Shown here: positions 14,610-23,926 of the stretch, piece after piece
How positions within the stretch are numbered: the first letter of the stretch is position 1
Layout: every line of letters starts with the position of its first letter
Source: Cryobacterium glucosi
Lineage (GTDB): Bacteria > Actinomycetota > Actinomycetes > Actinomycetales > Microbacteriaceae
Direction of reading: 5' to 3'
Assembly: GCF_004402235.1 (NCBI RefSeq)
Contig: NZ_SOFS01000019.1
Location: 124,001-188,000, forward strand
DNA length: 64,000 nucleotides
The notes under the pieces: generated by a model
The model's database searches: none
What the model was told of the DNA's origin: nothing
Seen by the model: only the letters and a program-made list of their open reading frames with translations
Made by a program: the position numbers and the translations under genes

Positions 14610-16496
14610 GTGCTGACGCTCGCTTCACGCCTTCGTGCCCTCGACGACGCGGCGTTGCGCCGCACGATCGAGATCCGCGCGATCTCAGCCCACGGCATCC
14701 GTGATTTCTTCGACCTCGCCGAAGCCCTGCTGAACCCGGCCGCGGTCCAGGCAGCCCTCTCCCGGCTCGACCGGTCGACTCTGGCCGTGCTTGCGATCAC
14801 CGCCACCGAGGCGCCCGCCGAACCGACCGAGCAGACGGGTGTACCCGGCGCGTCCCTCGGCCTCGATGCGCTCACCTCCCGCCTCACCGAGCTCGGCGGC
14901 CTGCCCGTCACCCGAGCGGATGTCGCCGCGCGCGCAGCCGTGCTCGACGAACTGATGCTCGCACTCCTGTCCGACGACGGCCTCAGGGTGTATCCGGCGG
15001 TCGCCGAGCACCTGGCCACCTGGCCCGACCTCGGCCTGCCGTCCGCCCTCGAGCTCGCATCGACACCCGCGCCCTCCGCGCTCGCGACCGTGATCACGAC
15101 CGACAGCCGCTTCACCGACCGCCTCGCCGCCGAACGTGCCTTCGCGGCGGTCTCCTCAATCGCCGAGCTCGTCACCGAACTCTCCCGGGAGCCCGTGCGC
15201 GAGCTCAGCCGGGGCGGACTCGGCCTGCCGGACACCAAGCGCCTCTCGTCCGTCATGGGCATCGATATCGACGCCGTCGCCACCTACGTCGCGACAGCAG
15301 CCAGGGCGCAGCTCATCGCGCACTCGACCGGGTACTGGAACGAGACGGAGGCCGGCGAGGCCTGGCTCCTCGAGGGCACTGCGCACCGCTGGGCGGCCCT
15401 GGCCGGCTCCTGGCAGGCGGCACTGCCCGCCGACGTGCGCAGCATCCTCGCGCACCGCCCCGGCGTCTCCTGGGGCGAGGGACTGCGCAGCTTCGTGACC
15501 TGGCTCTACCCAGCAGGCGGCGAGTGGATGGACACCCGCGTCACCGAGTTCGCCCGCGACGCCGAGCTGATCGGCATCACCGCTCACCAGACCACGAGCC
15601 CGGCCGGTGCCGCTGTCCTCGCCGAAGACCTCGACGGCGCCATCGCCACGATCGGGGCGTCCCTGCCTGCAGAAGTCGGCGCCGTCTACCTGCAGAACGA
15701 CCTCTCGATCGTCTCCCCAGGCCCCCTGGCTCCCTCCATCGACGCCCGGCTCCGCGGCCTCGCCGACGTCGAGAGCCGCGAACTGGCCCTCAGCTACCGA
15801 ATCTCGGCGACCTCGGTCAACCGGGCGCTCGCCGCGGGTGAAACCGCCGAGTCACTCCTCGACTTCCTGCGCACGATCTCGCTCACCGGCATCCCCCAGC
15901 CCATCGAGTACCTGATCCGGGAGTCCGCAGGCCGGTATGGACGGATCCGGGTCGGCGAGGTGGCCGCACCGACCGCGCTCAGCCGGAGCTACGTCCGCTC
16001 GGACGACGATGAACTCCTCGGCACCCTCGCCGTCGACCAGACCCTCGGCCCGCTCGGACTCGTCCGCGCGGACGCCCACCGCCTCACGAGCCGGTTCACC
16101 TCGGACGTCGTGTTCTGGGCGCTCAACGACGCCAAGTACCCGGTCGCAGCGGAGAGCTCCGACGGAGAGGTCCTGCACCTCCGCAGGCACCAGCTCGCCA
16201 GGGTCCTCCCCCCTGAGGCCCCTGACCTCGCACTCATCCTGGTCGAAAAACTCCGTGCCACGGATGGCGGCGAAGACGTCGCCGCCGACGCCTGGCTCGC
16301 CCGCCAACTCGATTCGGCGATCAAGTCCAAGCAGACCGTCATCGTCAGCATTGCGATGCCGGGCGGGGTCGTCGTCGACTACCTGCTCGAACCGGCCAGT
16401 GTCGGCGGAGGCCGATTCCGCGCCAGGGACCGCCGTGCCGACATCGAACGCACTCTGCCGCTCTCGAGCATCATCAGCATCACACCTGCCCCATAA
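14610..16496 (+). CDS. Helicase-associated (XPB/Ssl2-like C-terminal) domain protein
   Basis: The 628-aa protein starts at GTG 14610. It has no Walker A or DEAD motif, so it is not a helicase itself. It carries repeated winged-helix-like segments and a large C-terminal domain of the type named helicase_C_3 (XPB/Ssl2-related), with LQNDLSIVSPGPLAP near 350, RISATSVNRALAAGE, and IEYLIRESAGRYGRIRVG near 435. It directly precedes the XPB-type helicase gene, an arrangement conserved in actinobacteria. A role as a partner or regulator of XPB in DNA repair or transcription-coupled remodelling is inferred. Confidence 0.82.
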   Translation: MLTLASRLRALDDAALRRTIEIRAISAHGIRDFFDLAEALLNPAAVQAALSRLDRSTLAVLAITATEAPAEPTEQTGVPGASLGLDALTSRLTELGGLPVTRADVAARAAVLDELMLALLSDDGLRVYPAVAEHLATWPDLGLPSALELASTPAPSALATVITTDSRFTDRLAAERAFAAVSSIAELVTELSREPVRELSRGGLGLPDTKRLSSVMGIDIDAVATYVATAARAQLIAHSTGYWNETEAGEAWLLEGTAHRWAALAGSWQAALPADVRSILAHRPGVSWGEGLRSFVTWLYPAGGEWMDTRVTEFARDAELIGITAHQTTSPAGAAVLAEDLDGAIATIGASLPAEVGAVYLQNDLSIVSPGPLAPSIDARLRGLADVESRELALSYRISATSVNRALAAGETAESLLDFLRTISLTGIPQPIEYLIRESAGRYGRIRVGEVAAPTALSRSYVRSDDDELLGTLAVDQTLGPLGLVRADAHRLTSRFTSDVVFWALNDAKYPVAAESSDGEVLHLRRHQLARVLPPEAPDLALILVEKLRATDGGEDVAADAWLARQLDSAIKSKQTVIVSIAMPGGVVVDYLLEPASVGGGRFRARDRRADIERTLPLSSIISITPAP

Positions 16497-16550
16497 GCGG
16501 GGGTGGGCCGATGGGAGGCTCCCAGCCATGCGGGCGTAGGATTAACGGCT

Positions 16551-18227
16551 ATGTCTGATGGCCCACTGATTGTCCAGAGCGACCGCACGGTTCTGCTCGA
16601 AGTCGCCCACCCCCTCGCCGAAGATGCGCGCCACGACCTCGCCGTGTTCGCCGAGCTGGAACGGGCCCCTGAGCACATCCACACCTACCGGATCACCCGG
16701 CTCGGCCTCTGGAACGCCCGCGCGGCGGGACATGCCGCCTCGGACATGCTCGGGACCCTCGAGAAGTATTCCAAGTTCGCGATCCCGCAGACCGTGCGGA
16801 TCGACATCGAGGAGACCGTCGGGCGCTACGGCCGCCTGATCATCGAGCGCGACGACGAGGGCCAGCTCGTGCTGCAGAGCAACGACCGGGCTGTGCTGAT
16901 GGAGATCTCCGGCGCCAAGCGGATCGCCCCCCTGCTGATCGGCCACCCGACCCCGGATTCCTTCCTCGTCGAACCCTGGGCCCGCGGCCAGCTCAAGCAG
17001 GAGCTCGTCAAGCTCGGCTGGCCGGCCGAGGACCTCGCCGGCTACACGCCGGGGACCCCGCACGACATCGCGCTGCTCGAGAACGGCTGGGCGCTGCGCG
17101 ACTACCAGAACAAGGCCGTCGCGAGCTTCTTCGACGGCGGTTCCGGCGTCGTCGTCCTGCCCTGCGGAGCGGGCAAGACCCTCGTCGGCGCCGGCGCAAT
17201 GGCCACGGCGAAGACCAACACGCTCATCCTCGTGACCAACACCGTCTCGGCCAGGCAGTGGCGCGACGAGCTCCTCAAACGCACGACCCTCACCCAGGAC
17301 GAGATCGGCGAGTACTCGGGGCAGGTCAAAGAAGTCAAGCCCGTCACGATCGCGACGTACCAGATCCTCACCGCGAAGCGGAAGGGCGAGTACGCCCACC
17401 TCGAACTCCTCGACGCGATGGACTGGGGCCTCGTCATCTACGACGAGGTGCACCTCCTTCCCGCGCCGGTGTTCAAACTCACGGCCGAACTGCAGGCCCG
17501 CCGCCGCCTCGGCCTCACCGCGACGCTCGTCCGCGAGGACGGCCGCGAGGGCGACGTGTTCAGCCTGATCGGCCCCAAGCGTTTCGACGCACCATGGAAG
17601 GAGATCGAGGCCCAGGGCTTCATCTCCCCCGCCTCCTGCTACGAGGTACGGATCGACCTGCCGCAGTCCGAGCGGCTCACCTATGCCGCCGCAGCGGACG
17701 ACGAGCGATACCGCCTCGCCGCGACCGCCCCGGCCAAGCTCGACGTGGTCAAGCGTCTCGTCGCCAAGCACCCCGGCGAACGCATCCTCGTGATCGGCCA
17801 GTACCTCGACCAGATCGACGAACTCGCCGACGCCCTCAACGCGCCGAAACTCACCGGGGCGACCCCCGTCGACGAACGCGAACGGCTCTACCAGGCTTTC
17901 CGGGTCGGCGAGGAGAACCTGCTCGTCGTCTCCAAGGTCGCGAACTTCTCCGTCGACCTGCCCGAGGCGACCGTGGCCATCCAGGTCTCCGGGTCGTTCG
18001 GCTCGCGCCAGGAGGAGGCGCAGCGGCTCGGCCGGCTGCTCCGTCCCAAGGAGTCCGGCCTCGCCGCCAACTTCTACACGCTCGTCGCCCGCGACACCGT
18101 CGACCAGGACTTCGCACAGAACCGCCAGCGCTTCCTCGCGGAGCAGGGGTACAGCTACACCATTCTCGACGCGAACAACCTCGACACCGACGCCCTGGTC
18201 GACGAGGCCGCAGCAGGCATCCGCTGA
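16551..18227 (+). CDS. XPB-type DNA repair helicase
   Basis: The 558-aa superfamily-2 helicase has an N-terminal damage-recognition-like domain (1-180), then motif Q/I LRDYQNKAV and VVVLPCGAGKTLVGAGA (about 182-215), motif II IYDEVHLLPAPVF (a DEVH box), motif III GLTATLVREDGREGD, a thumb region, and a second RecA domain with LVIGQYLDQIDELADAL, VVSKVANFSVDLPEA and QEEAQRLGRLLRPK (motif VI). This is a bacterial XPB homologue, an ATP-dependent 3'-5' DNA translocase. The ATG at 16551 is chosen; the 16 upstream codons are not conserved-looking. It forms a unit with the preceding helicase-associated gene. Confidence 0.93.
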   Translation: MSDGPLIVQSDRTVLLEVAHPLAEDARHDLAVFAELERAPEHIHTYRITRLGLWNARAAGHAASDMLGTLEKYSKFAIPQTVRIDIEETVGRYGRLIIERDDEGQLVLQSNDRAVLMEISGAKRIAPLLIGHPTPDSFLVEPWARGQLKQELVKLGWPAEDLAGYTPGTPHDIALLENGWALRDYQNKAVASFFDGGSGVVVLPCGAGKTLVGAGAMATAKTNTLILVTNTVSARQWRDELLKRTTLTQDEIGEYSGQVKEVKPVTIATYQILTAKRKGEYAHLELLDAMDWGLVIYDEVHLLPAPVFKLTAELQARRRLGLTATLVREDGREGDVFSLIGPKRFDAPWKEIEAQGFISPASCYEVRIDLPQSERLTYAAAADDERYRLAATAPAKLDVVKRLVAKHPGERILVIGQYLDQIDELADALNAPKLTGATPVDERERLYQAFRVGEENLLVVSKVANFSVDLPEATVAIQVSGSFGSRQEEAQRLGRLLRPKESGLAANFYTLVARDTVDQDFAQNRQRFLAEQGYSYTILDANNLDTDALVDEAAAGIR

Positions 18228-18230
18228 CCT

Positions 18231-18262
18231 GCCCTGACCGATCCGACGGAATCGGTCAGGGC
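18231..18262. terminator. Bidirectional hairpin terminator
   Basis: A perfect 12-bp stem (GCCCTGACCGAT with ATCGGTCAGGGC, 8-base loop) lies between the convergent helicase and reductase genes. It overlaps the last codons of the reductase gene and has no T-tract. Confidence 0.7.
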
Positions 18263-18972
18263 GACGGGCGCGTGTAGCGCAGGAAGAGCATGTCTCCGGC
18301 AGTGAGCACGTGGCCGAGACGCATCGGGCGTGACGCGGCCGCGGCACTGTGCGCGATACGGCCAGAGGTGCCTGCCTCGAGAACCGGGCTCAGGCTCAGG
18401 CAGAGTTCGTCAACGGCATCGGCCGTGAGCAACGCCCCGAACAGGCTCGGGCCGCCCTCACAGAGCACCTGGCGCAGGCCCCGCGCGGCAAGCTCGCGGA
18501 GCGCGAGCGGGAGATCGATCGTCGCCGCCCCGCAAACGAGCACGTCGGCCACAGCCTCGAGGTCGGCGCGCTTGTCGGCCGGTGACCCCGCGTGCGTGAT
18601 GACGATCGGGCGCGTCGCGGCGTCCGTGAACAGCGGATGCCCGGCCTCGAGATCCAGGCGCCCGCTCACGACCGCGATCCGCGGCTGCGGCGGGAGCCCG
18701 TGCGCGACGCGCCAGGCCTCGACTGCGGCATCCAGGCGGATGCCACCGTAGCCCTCGGCGCGGACCGTTCCGGCGCCGACCAGGATCACGTCGGTGAGGG
18801 TCCGGAGCGTGTCGAAGACGAGCTTGTCGTCGGCATTGTTCAGGCCACCGCTCAGGCCGTCGTGGGTCGCGGCGCCGTCGAGGCTCGCGATGAAGTTCAC
18901 CCGCAGCCGCGCGGCGGTCCTGTCCTCGATGCGGTAGGCGTCGAGGAGACCCGCCTGGCTGAAGTCGGTCAT
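18256..18972 (-). CDS. RibD-like pyrimidine/dihydrofolate reductase family protein
   Basis: The 238-aa protein has the RibD C-terminal (bacterial DHFR-like) fold. Visible features are VNFIASLDGAATHDGLSGGL near residue 26, VILVGAGTVRAEGYGG near 62, and VLCEGGPSLFGALLTADAVDEL near 168, all typical of the NADPH-binding pyrimidine reductases. It lacks the deaminase half of RibD. It starts 3 bases after the dihydropteroate-synthase-like gene in the same operon, which hints at a pterin or flavin related role. The exact substrate is not certain. Confidence 0.82.
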   Translation of the reverse strand: MTDFSQAGLLDAYRIEDRTAARLRVNFIASLDGAATHDGLSGGLNNADDKLVFDTLRTLTDVILVGAGTVRAEGYGGIRLDAAVEAWRVAHGLPPQPRIAVVSGRLDLEAGHPLFTDAATRPIVITHAGSPADKRADLEAVADVLVCGAATIDLPLALRELAARGLRQVLCEGGPSLFGALLTADAVDELCLSLSPVLEAGTSGRIAHSAAAASRPMRLGHVLTAGDMLFLRYTRPSP

Positions 18973-18975
18973 CGT

Positions 18976-19872
18976 TCAGGCCAGGTTGTGGCGCTCGTAC
19001 GCCGGTTCGCGGAAGCCCAGGATCGCCTCGGTCATCCGAACGGCGTCCACGGCGGCGCGCACGTTGTGCATCCGCACGATCCGGGCGCCCTGCATGATGC
19101 TGAACACGGCGGCGGCGAGGGAGCCCTCGACACGTTCGTCACGGGCGCGGCCGAGGGTCTCGCCGATGAAGTCCTTGTTGGAGACCGCGACGAGGGTCGG
19201 GTAGCCGAGCGCGGCGATCTCGGGGAGGCGCCGGGTGAGCTCGAGCGAATGCCGGGTGTTCTTGTTGAGGTCATGGCCGGGATCGATGATGATCCGCTCT
19301 GCGGGGATCCCCCGGGACAGGGCCAGCTCGGTGCGCTCACGCAGGAACGCGGCGACCTCGCCCACGACGTCGCCGTAGCGCGGGGCCGGGTGCGGCATCC
19401 GCGGGCGAGCGAGGCTGTGCGTCACGACGAGGGTCGCGTCGCTGTCCGCGACGATGTCCGCCATCAGCGGGTCGTGGATGCCGGTGGTGTCGTTGATGAC
19501 GTCGGCGCCTGCCGCGAGCGCCGCCCGTGCGACGGCCGGCTGGAACGTGTCGACGGAGATGACCGCGCCGGCGCCGCGCAAGGCGAGGACGACCGGGACG
19601 ACACGGTCGATCTCCTGTTCGACGGGGACGGGCGGGCCGGGCGCGAACTTGACCCCGCCGATGTCGACCCAGTCCGCGCCATCGGATATCGCCTGGTGCG
19701 CGGCAGCGACGGCCTTGTCCAGGGCGAAGGTGGCGCCCTGGTCGAAGAACGAGTCTGGAGTGCGATTGATGATCGCCATCACCGCGATCTCGCGGTCGAA
19801 ATCGAATTCGCGGCCGCCGATCATGCGCCGGGGATGGATCAGGACGGGAAACGCGGCGGTGCCGCCCGCCAT
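18976..19872 (-). CDS. Dihydropteroate synthase family protein (FolP2-like)
   Basis: The 298-aa TIM-barrel protein has VMAIINRTPDSFFDQGAT, DWVDIGGVKFAPG, VISVDTF, DVINDTTG, IIIDPGHDLNKNTRHSLE and VRMHNVRAAVDAVRM, which place it in the DHPS superfamily that joins p-aminobenzoate to a pterin pyrophosphate. The NRTPDSF motif instead of the FolP1-type NVTPDSFSDGG places it with the mycobacterial FolP2 group, for which DHPS activity has been doubted. It overlaps the ferredoxin-reductase-like gene by 1 base and is followed by a RibD-like reductase gene. Whether it is the main folate enzyme cannot be told from this window. Confidence 0.88.
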   Translation of the reverse strand: MAGGTAAFPVLIHPRRMIGGREFDFDREIAVMAIINRTPDSFFDQGATFALDKAVAAAHQAISDGADWVDIGGVKFAPGPPVPVEQEIDRVVPVVLALRGAGAVISVDTFQPAVARAALAAGADVINDTTGIHDPLMADIVADSDATLVVTHSLARPRMPHPAPRYGDVVGEVAAFLRERTELALSRGIPAERIIIDPGHDLNKNTRHSLELTRRLPEIAALGYPTLVAVSNKDFIGETLGRARDERVEGSLAAAVFSIMQGARIVRMHNVRAAVDAVRMTEAILGFREPAYERHNLA

Positions 19873-21209
19873 CAGGAACCCACCCCTGGCGTGTCGGCGA
19901 CCGCTCGACCGGCGTCGGCGCCGTGGCTCCGGGCGGCCGCGGGGCCGAGGAGGCTGTCGAGGCTGCGGGATTCGTCCCGCAGCGCGGACACGTCGACGCG
20001 CACGCGCGACCTGATCAGGTTCTGGACGGATTCGTTGACATCCCAGACATTGACGTTCATGCCCGCAACCACGCGGCCGTCGACGACCCAGAACGCGACG
20101 AACTCGCGGGCAGTCCGGTCTCCCCGGAACACCAGCTCCGCATCCCTCGCCAAATCGCCATATCCCGAGTATTCCATTCCGAGGTCGAATTGATCCGTGT
20201 AGAAGTAGGGAATCTCCTCGTAGCTCACCGCACGGTCGAGCATGGAGAGTGCGGCGGCCCGGCCGGCATTCTCGGCGTTCGCCCAGTGTTCGACCCGGAG
20301 GTGGTGCCCGAGAACGGGATGGAACACGCTCGCGACGTCACCGACCGCGAAAACCCCTGGCTCGTTGGTGCGGAAGGCCGCGTCGACGACGATGCCGTCT
20401 GCGACCTCGAGCCCCGCGTCGAGAGCGAGCCGCGTATTGGGTGTCGCGCCGATCCCGACCACGACGACGTCCGCGAGCACGACCTCTCCGGACGACCCGT
20501 CCTGGCCGGGGGTCCCGTCCGTGGCCGCCTGGAGCCGGACGCCCGTGACCCTTCCGTCCGTGCCGAGGATCTCGGCCACGCCGGTCTCCATTCGCAGGTC
20601 TACCCCGTTGGCCCGGTGGAGCGCGGCGAAGACTCCGCCGATCTCCGCGCCGACCGCGCGCTGCAGCGGCACGGCGCCCTGGCCGAGCACCGTCACGTCG
20701 TTGCCGTAGCTGCGGGCGGCCGCCGCAACCTCGAGTCCGATCCAGCCGGCTCCGACCACGACGATCCGGCGTCCCCCTGGCGCGAGCGCCGCCTTCAGCC
20801 GGGTCGAGTCGGCCACGGTGCGCAGGAGGTGGACGCCGTCCAGGTCTCCCCCGGGGCCGGGGAACGGCCGGGCGGCCGCCCCGGTCGCGAGAAGGAGCCG
20901 GTCATAGTGCAGCGTCCCGCCGCCGGCGTAGCTCAGCTGCCGCGCGTCGAGGGTGAGCGCCGTCACCGCGCGACCCCGCACGACCTCGATGTCCTGTGCG
21001 GCATACCAGTCGGCCGGGTGCACGTCGATCGAGTCGCGGGCGGATGTCCCGGCGAGGAAATCCTTGGACAGCGGCGGCCGGATATAGGGGTACTCGGCCT
21101 CCTCGCCAAGCAGAACGACCCGTCCGTCGAAGCCTTCGACGCGAAGCGCCTCTGCCGCGCGCGCCCCGGCGAGGCCGGCCCCGACGATCACACATGTTGC
21201 GATTTTCAT
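19872..21209 (-). CDS. FAD-dependent ferredoxin reductase-type oxidoreductase
   Basis: The 445-aa flavoprotein has an N-terminal FAD motif CVIVGAGLAGARAAEAL, YIRPPLSKDFL, a central NAD motif IVVVGAGWIGLEVAAAAR, the second FAD motif GVFAVGDVASVFHPVLGHHLRVEHW, and a C-terminal reductase domain with FYTDQFDLGMEYSG. This is the rubredoxin/ferredoxin reductase type that transfers electrons from NAD(P)H to small iron-sulphur proteins. No ferredoxin or P450 gene is nearby. It is first in the operon with the FolP2-like and RibD-like genes and is divergent from the response regulator. Confidence 0.9.
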   Translation of the reverse strand: MKIATCVIVGAGLAGARAAEALRVEGFDGRVVLLGEEAEYPYIRPPLSKDFLAGTSARDSIDVHPADWYAAQDIEVVRGRAVTALTLDARQLSYAGGGTLHYDRLLLATGAAARPFPGPGGDLDGVHLLRTVADSTRLKAALAPGGRRIVVVGAGWIGLEVAAAARSYGNDVTVLGQGAVPLQRAVGAEIGGVFAALHRANGVDLRMETGVAEILGTDGRVTGVRLQAATDGTPGQDGSSGEVVLADVVVVGIGATPNTRLALDAGLEVADGIVVDAAFRTNEPGVFAVGDVASVFHPVLGHHLRVEHWANAENAGRAAALSMLDRAVSYEEIPYFYTDQFDLGMEYSGYGDLARDAELVFRGDRTAREFVAFWVVDGRVVAGMNVNVWDVNESVQNLIRSRVRVDVSALRDESRSLDSLLGPAAARSHGADAGRAVADTPGVGS

Positions 21210-21350
21210 GGCGTTCTCCCGTTCGAATCCGTCGCGGCGTCCACCTCCGATCAGCCCCGGCGGCTCCGCTCCCCACCCACAATCTACTCACGTCCGAACC
21301 ACACCGGTCACTCACAGCAAAAGTCCAGCTAACGCGCAGATACTGGTCCA

Positions 21351-22043
21351 ATGACTGATGGCCCCCGCATTCTTATTGTCGACGACGAGCCCAACATCCG
21401 GGATCTCCTCACCACCAGCTTGCGCTTCGCCGGCTTCGCCGTGCGGGCCGTCGGCAACGGCGCCCAGGCGATCTCCGCCGTGCTCGAAGAGGAACCCGAC
21501 CTGATCATCCTCGACGTCATGCTTCCCGACATGAACGGCTTCGGCGTGACCAAACGCCTGCGTTCCGCCGGTTACACGGCGCCGATCCTGTTCCTCACCG
21601 CCAAGGACGACACCGAAGACAAGATCACCGGCCTCACGGTCGGCGGCGACGACTACGTGACCAAGCCGTTCAGCCTCGACGAGATCGTGGCCAGGATCAA
21701 GGCCATCCTCCGCCGCACGATGCACGCCGACGAAGACGCCGTCATCCGCGCGGGCGAACTGACCATGGACCAGGACACCCACGAAGTCCTCGTCGGCGAA
21801 GAACCCATCGAGCTCAGCCCGACCGAGTTCAAGCTGCTCCGTTACCTGATGCTCAACCCGAACCGGGTGCTCTCGAAGGCGCAGATCCTGGACCACGTCT
21901 GGGAATACGACTTCAACGGCGACGCCGGCATTGTCGAGTCCTACATCTCCTACCTGCGCCGCAAGGTCGACGCGCACTCCTCGGAGCCGCTGATCCAGAC
22001 CAAGCGCGGCTTCGGCTACATGCTCAAGGCTGCCAAGGCATAG
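21351..22043 (+). CDS. OmpR-family response regulator
   Basis: The 230-aa protein has a receiver domain with the acidic pair Asp11-Asp12, the phospho-acceptor Asp55 in LIILDVMLPDMNGF, the T/S in LFLTAKD and the Lys in DDYVTKPFS. A C-terminal winged-helix domain contains ELSPTEFKLLRYLMLNPNRV and GIVESYISYLRRKVD. The tandem placement 31 bases before a sensor kinase makes them a cognate pair. The subgroup resembles TrcR/TcrX/MprA-type regulators, but the stimulus is unknown. Confidence 0.92.
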   Translation: MTDGPRILIVDDEPNIRDLLTTSLRFAGFAVRAVGNGAQAISAVLEEEPDLIILDVMLPDMNGFGVTKRLRSAGYTAPILFLTAKDDTEDKITGLTVGGDDYVTKPFSLDEIVARIKAILRRTMHADEDAVIRAGELTMDQDTHEVLVGEEPIELSPTEFKLLRYLMLNPNRVLSKAQILDHVWEYDFNGDAGIVESYISYLRRKVDAHSSEPLIQTKRGFGYMLKAAKA

Positions 22044-22074
22044 TCCCAGACTGCACAAATAGACTGGCAGCCTG

Positions 22075-23808
22075 ATGCATCAGTCACTCACGGAGCGGTG
22101 GAACCGCATATCCCTCAGGTCCAAGATCACCGGCGTGACCGTTCTCATGCTCACGCTCGGTCTCCTGGTCTCCGGGATCGGCACGATGGCCATGCTCCGG
22201 CAGTACGTGATCCAGCAGGTCGACGCGCAGCTCCAGGCGGATGCCCAGACGACGTCGGTCGCATACACCGCGAACGCCCTCGGGCAGAATACCGGCACCG
22301 TCGTTCCCTCGGACTACTTCGTCGCCCTGTACGACGAGAACGGCGAACTCCGCTACCATTCCTGGACCGACGTGCCCGCACGCGAGCTGCCGCAGATCAC
22401 CATGCCCCTTGACCTCCAGTCGGTCAACGCGCTCAACGGCCAGACCATGCGCCTGCAGGACGCCTCGCACGACACCGAGTTCCTCGCGGTCGCAGTGCCG
22501 CTCGTCACCAACGTCCACGGCACCTACGGCACCCTCGTCATGGCCGTCTCGCTCAAGCAGTCCGAGAACACCGTCGGCACCTACCTCACGATCTTCCTCG
22601 GCTTCGGCCTGGGCGTCGTGCTCCTGGGCGGCCTGATCACCCGGTTGCTCGTGACGAGCACGTTCGCCCCCCTGCGCGAAGTGGAGCGCACGGCCGCGGC
22701 GATTGCTGACGGCGACTTCAGCCAGCGGCTCGGCGGGGCGACCCCGAACACCGAGGTCGGCCGGCTCAACCGTTCCCTCAACACCATGCTCAGCAGGATC
22801 GATCGCCTGTTCAAGGAACGGGCGCGCACGATCGACCAGATGCGCCGCTTCGTCGGCGACGCGAGTCACGAGCTCCGCACCCCCCTCGTCTCCGTGCGCG
22901 GCTACGCCGAGCTCTACCGGATGGGTGCCCTGCAGACTCCGGAAGAGGTCGCCCAGGCGATGGAGCGCATCGAGAAGGAAGCGATCCGGATGGGCGGCCT
23001 CGTCGAGGACCTCCTCGAACTCGCCCGTCTGGACGAGACGAAGCCACTCGCCCTCACCCCCGTCGACCTGCTCCCCCTCGCCCGCGATGCGGCGCTCGAC
23101 GCGATGGCCTCCGCCCCCGGTCGCACCATCACGGTCGTGACGGCGGCTCCCGACACGGACGAAGAGCCTGTCGTCCCGTTGGCCCCCGCCATCGACCTCG
23201 CGCACTCCACCGGCGAGGTCCCGACCTCCGCACTCGTGACGGTCCCCCAGCGGGCAGGCGAGGCCGTGGCCGTCCCGCACACGAACACGGTTTCCTTCGC
23301 CGGTGCGACCCTCGCGCGACTACGGACCCGTCGCCCCCGTAAAGCGGATGCTCTCGCCATCCTCCCCGAGCCAGTGCCGACCGCTGCCCCGACCGCCGCG
23401 ATCCCCGCCGTCGTCATGGCCGAAGAGAACAAGATCCGACAGGTCATCACCAATCTGATGGGCAATGCCCTTCGCTTCAGCCCCGCTGACAGCCCCATCG
23501 AACTCGAGATCGCCGTCGACCGGCGGAACCAGCGCGCATCCGTCGCCGTGATCGACCATGGCGAGGGCATCCCGCCGCAGATCCGCGACAAGATATTCCA
23601 GCGCTTCTGGCGCGCCGACACCTCCCGTGCACGCGAGACCGGTGGCAGCGGACTCGGCCTGGCGATCGTCGCGTCGATCGTCGCCAGCCACAACGGCACC
23701 GTCCAGGTCGTCGAAACCCCGGGCGGCGGCGCGACCTTCCGGGTCTGGTTCCCTCTCGCAGAGTCCCCGAACGCGCCGCAGCGCCTCGCGATCACCCCGG
23801 CGCCCTGA
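22075..23808 (+). CDS. Sensor histidine kinase with an insertion in the catalytic core
   Basis: The 577-aa kinase has membrane spans at about 20-43 and 168-190 around a sensor loop (44-167), a HAMP domain (about 190-245), and a dimerisation domain with phospho-accepting His265 in GDASHELRTPL. The ATP-binding domain has an N-box around 451-470 (ENKIRQVITNLMGNALRFSP), DHGEGIP, the F box and GGSGLGLAIV. Between the expected end of the X-region (about 360) and the N-box lies a low-complexity Pro/Ala/Val-rich insert of about 80 residues (361-443), which most kinases lack. It pairs with the response regulator immediately upstream. Confidence 0.92.
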   Translation: MHQSLTERWNRISLRSKITGVTVLMLTLGLLVSGIGTMAMLRQYVIQQVDAQLQADAQTTSVAYTANALGQNTGTVVPSDYFVALYDENGELRYHSWTDVPARELPQITMPLDLQSVNALNGQTMRLQDASHDTEFLAVAVPLVTNVHGTYGTLVMAVSLKQSENTVGTYLTIFLGFGLGVVLLGGLITRLLVTSTFAPLREVERTAAAIADGDFSQRLGGATPNTEVGRLNRSLNTMLSRIDRLFKERARTIDQMRRFVGDASHELRTPLVSVRGYAELYRMGALQTPEEVAQAMERIEKEAIRMGGLVEDLLELARLDETKPLALTPVDLLPLARDAALDAMASAPGRTITVVTAAPDTDEEPVVPLAPAIDLAHSTGEVPTSALVTVPQRAGEAVAVPHTNTVSFAGATLARLRTRRPRKADALAILPEPVPTAAPTAAIPAVVMAEENKIRQVITNLMGNALRFSPADSPIELEIAVDRRNQRASVAVIDHGEGIPPQIRDKIFQRFWRADTSRARETGGSGLGLAIVASIVASHNGTVQVVETPGGGATFRVWFPLAESPNAPQRLAITPAP

Positions 23809-23926
23809 CCCCGGCGGCTCCTCCCCTGGCGCGGGTGGCGGTGAGTTGTCCCCAGCCGGGGCGTACTCGCCGGCCCGGCGCGGCATCCGCCATACGGTGG
23901 CAGCACACCCCTCGAAAGGACTGCAG

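Noticed and set aside
14237..15283. Long N-terminal extension of the cold-shock-domain frame
   Set aside because: The extension is Ser/Arg-rich, antisense to the helicase-associated gene, and the cold-shock domain has its own ATG at the usual place.
16542..18347. 601-codon open frame antisense to the XPB helicase
   Set aside because: Low-complexity Glu/Gly/Val sequence typical of antisense shadows in high-GC DNA.
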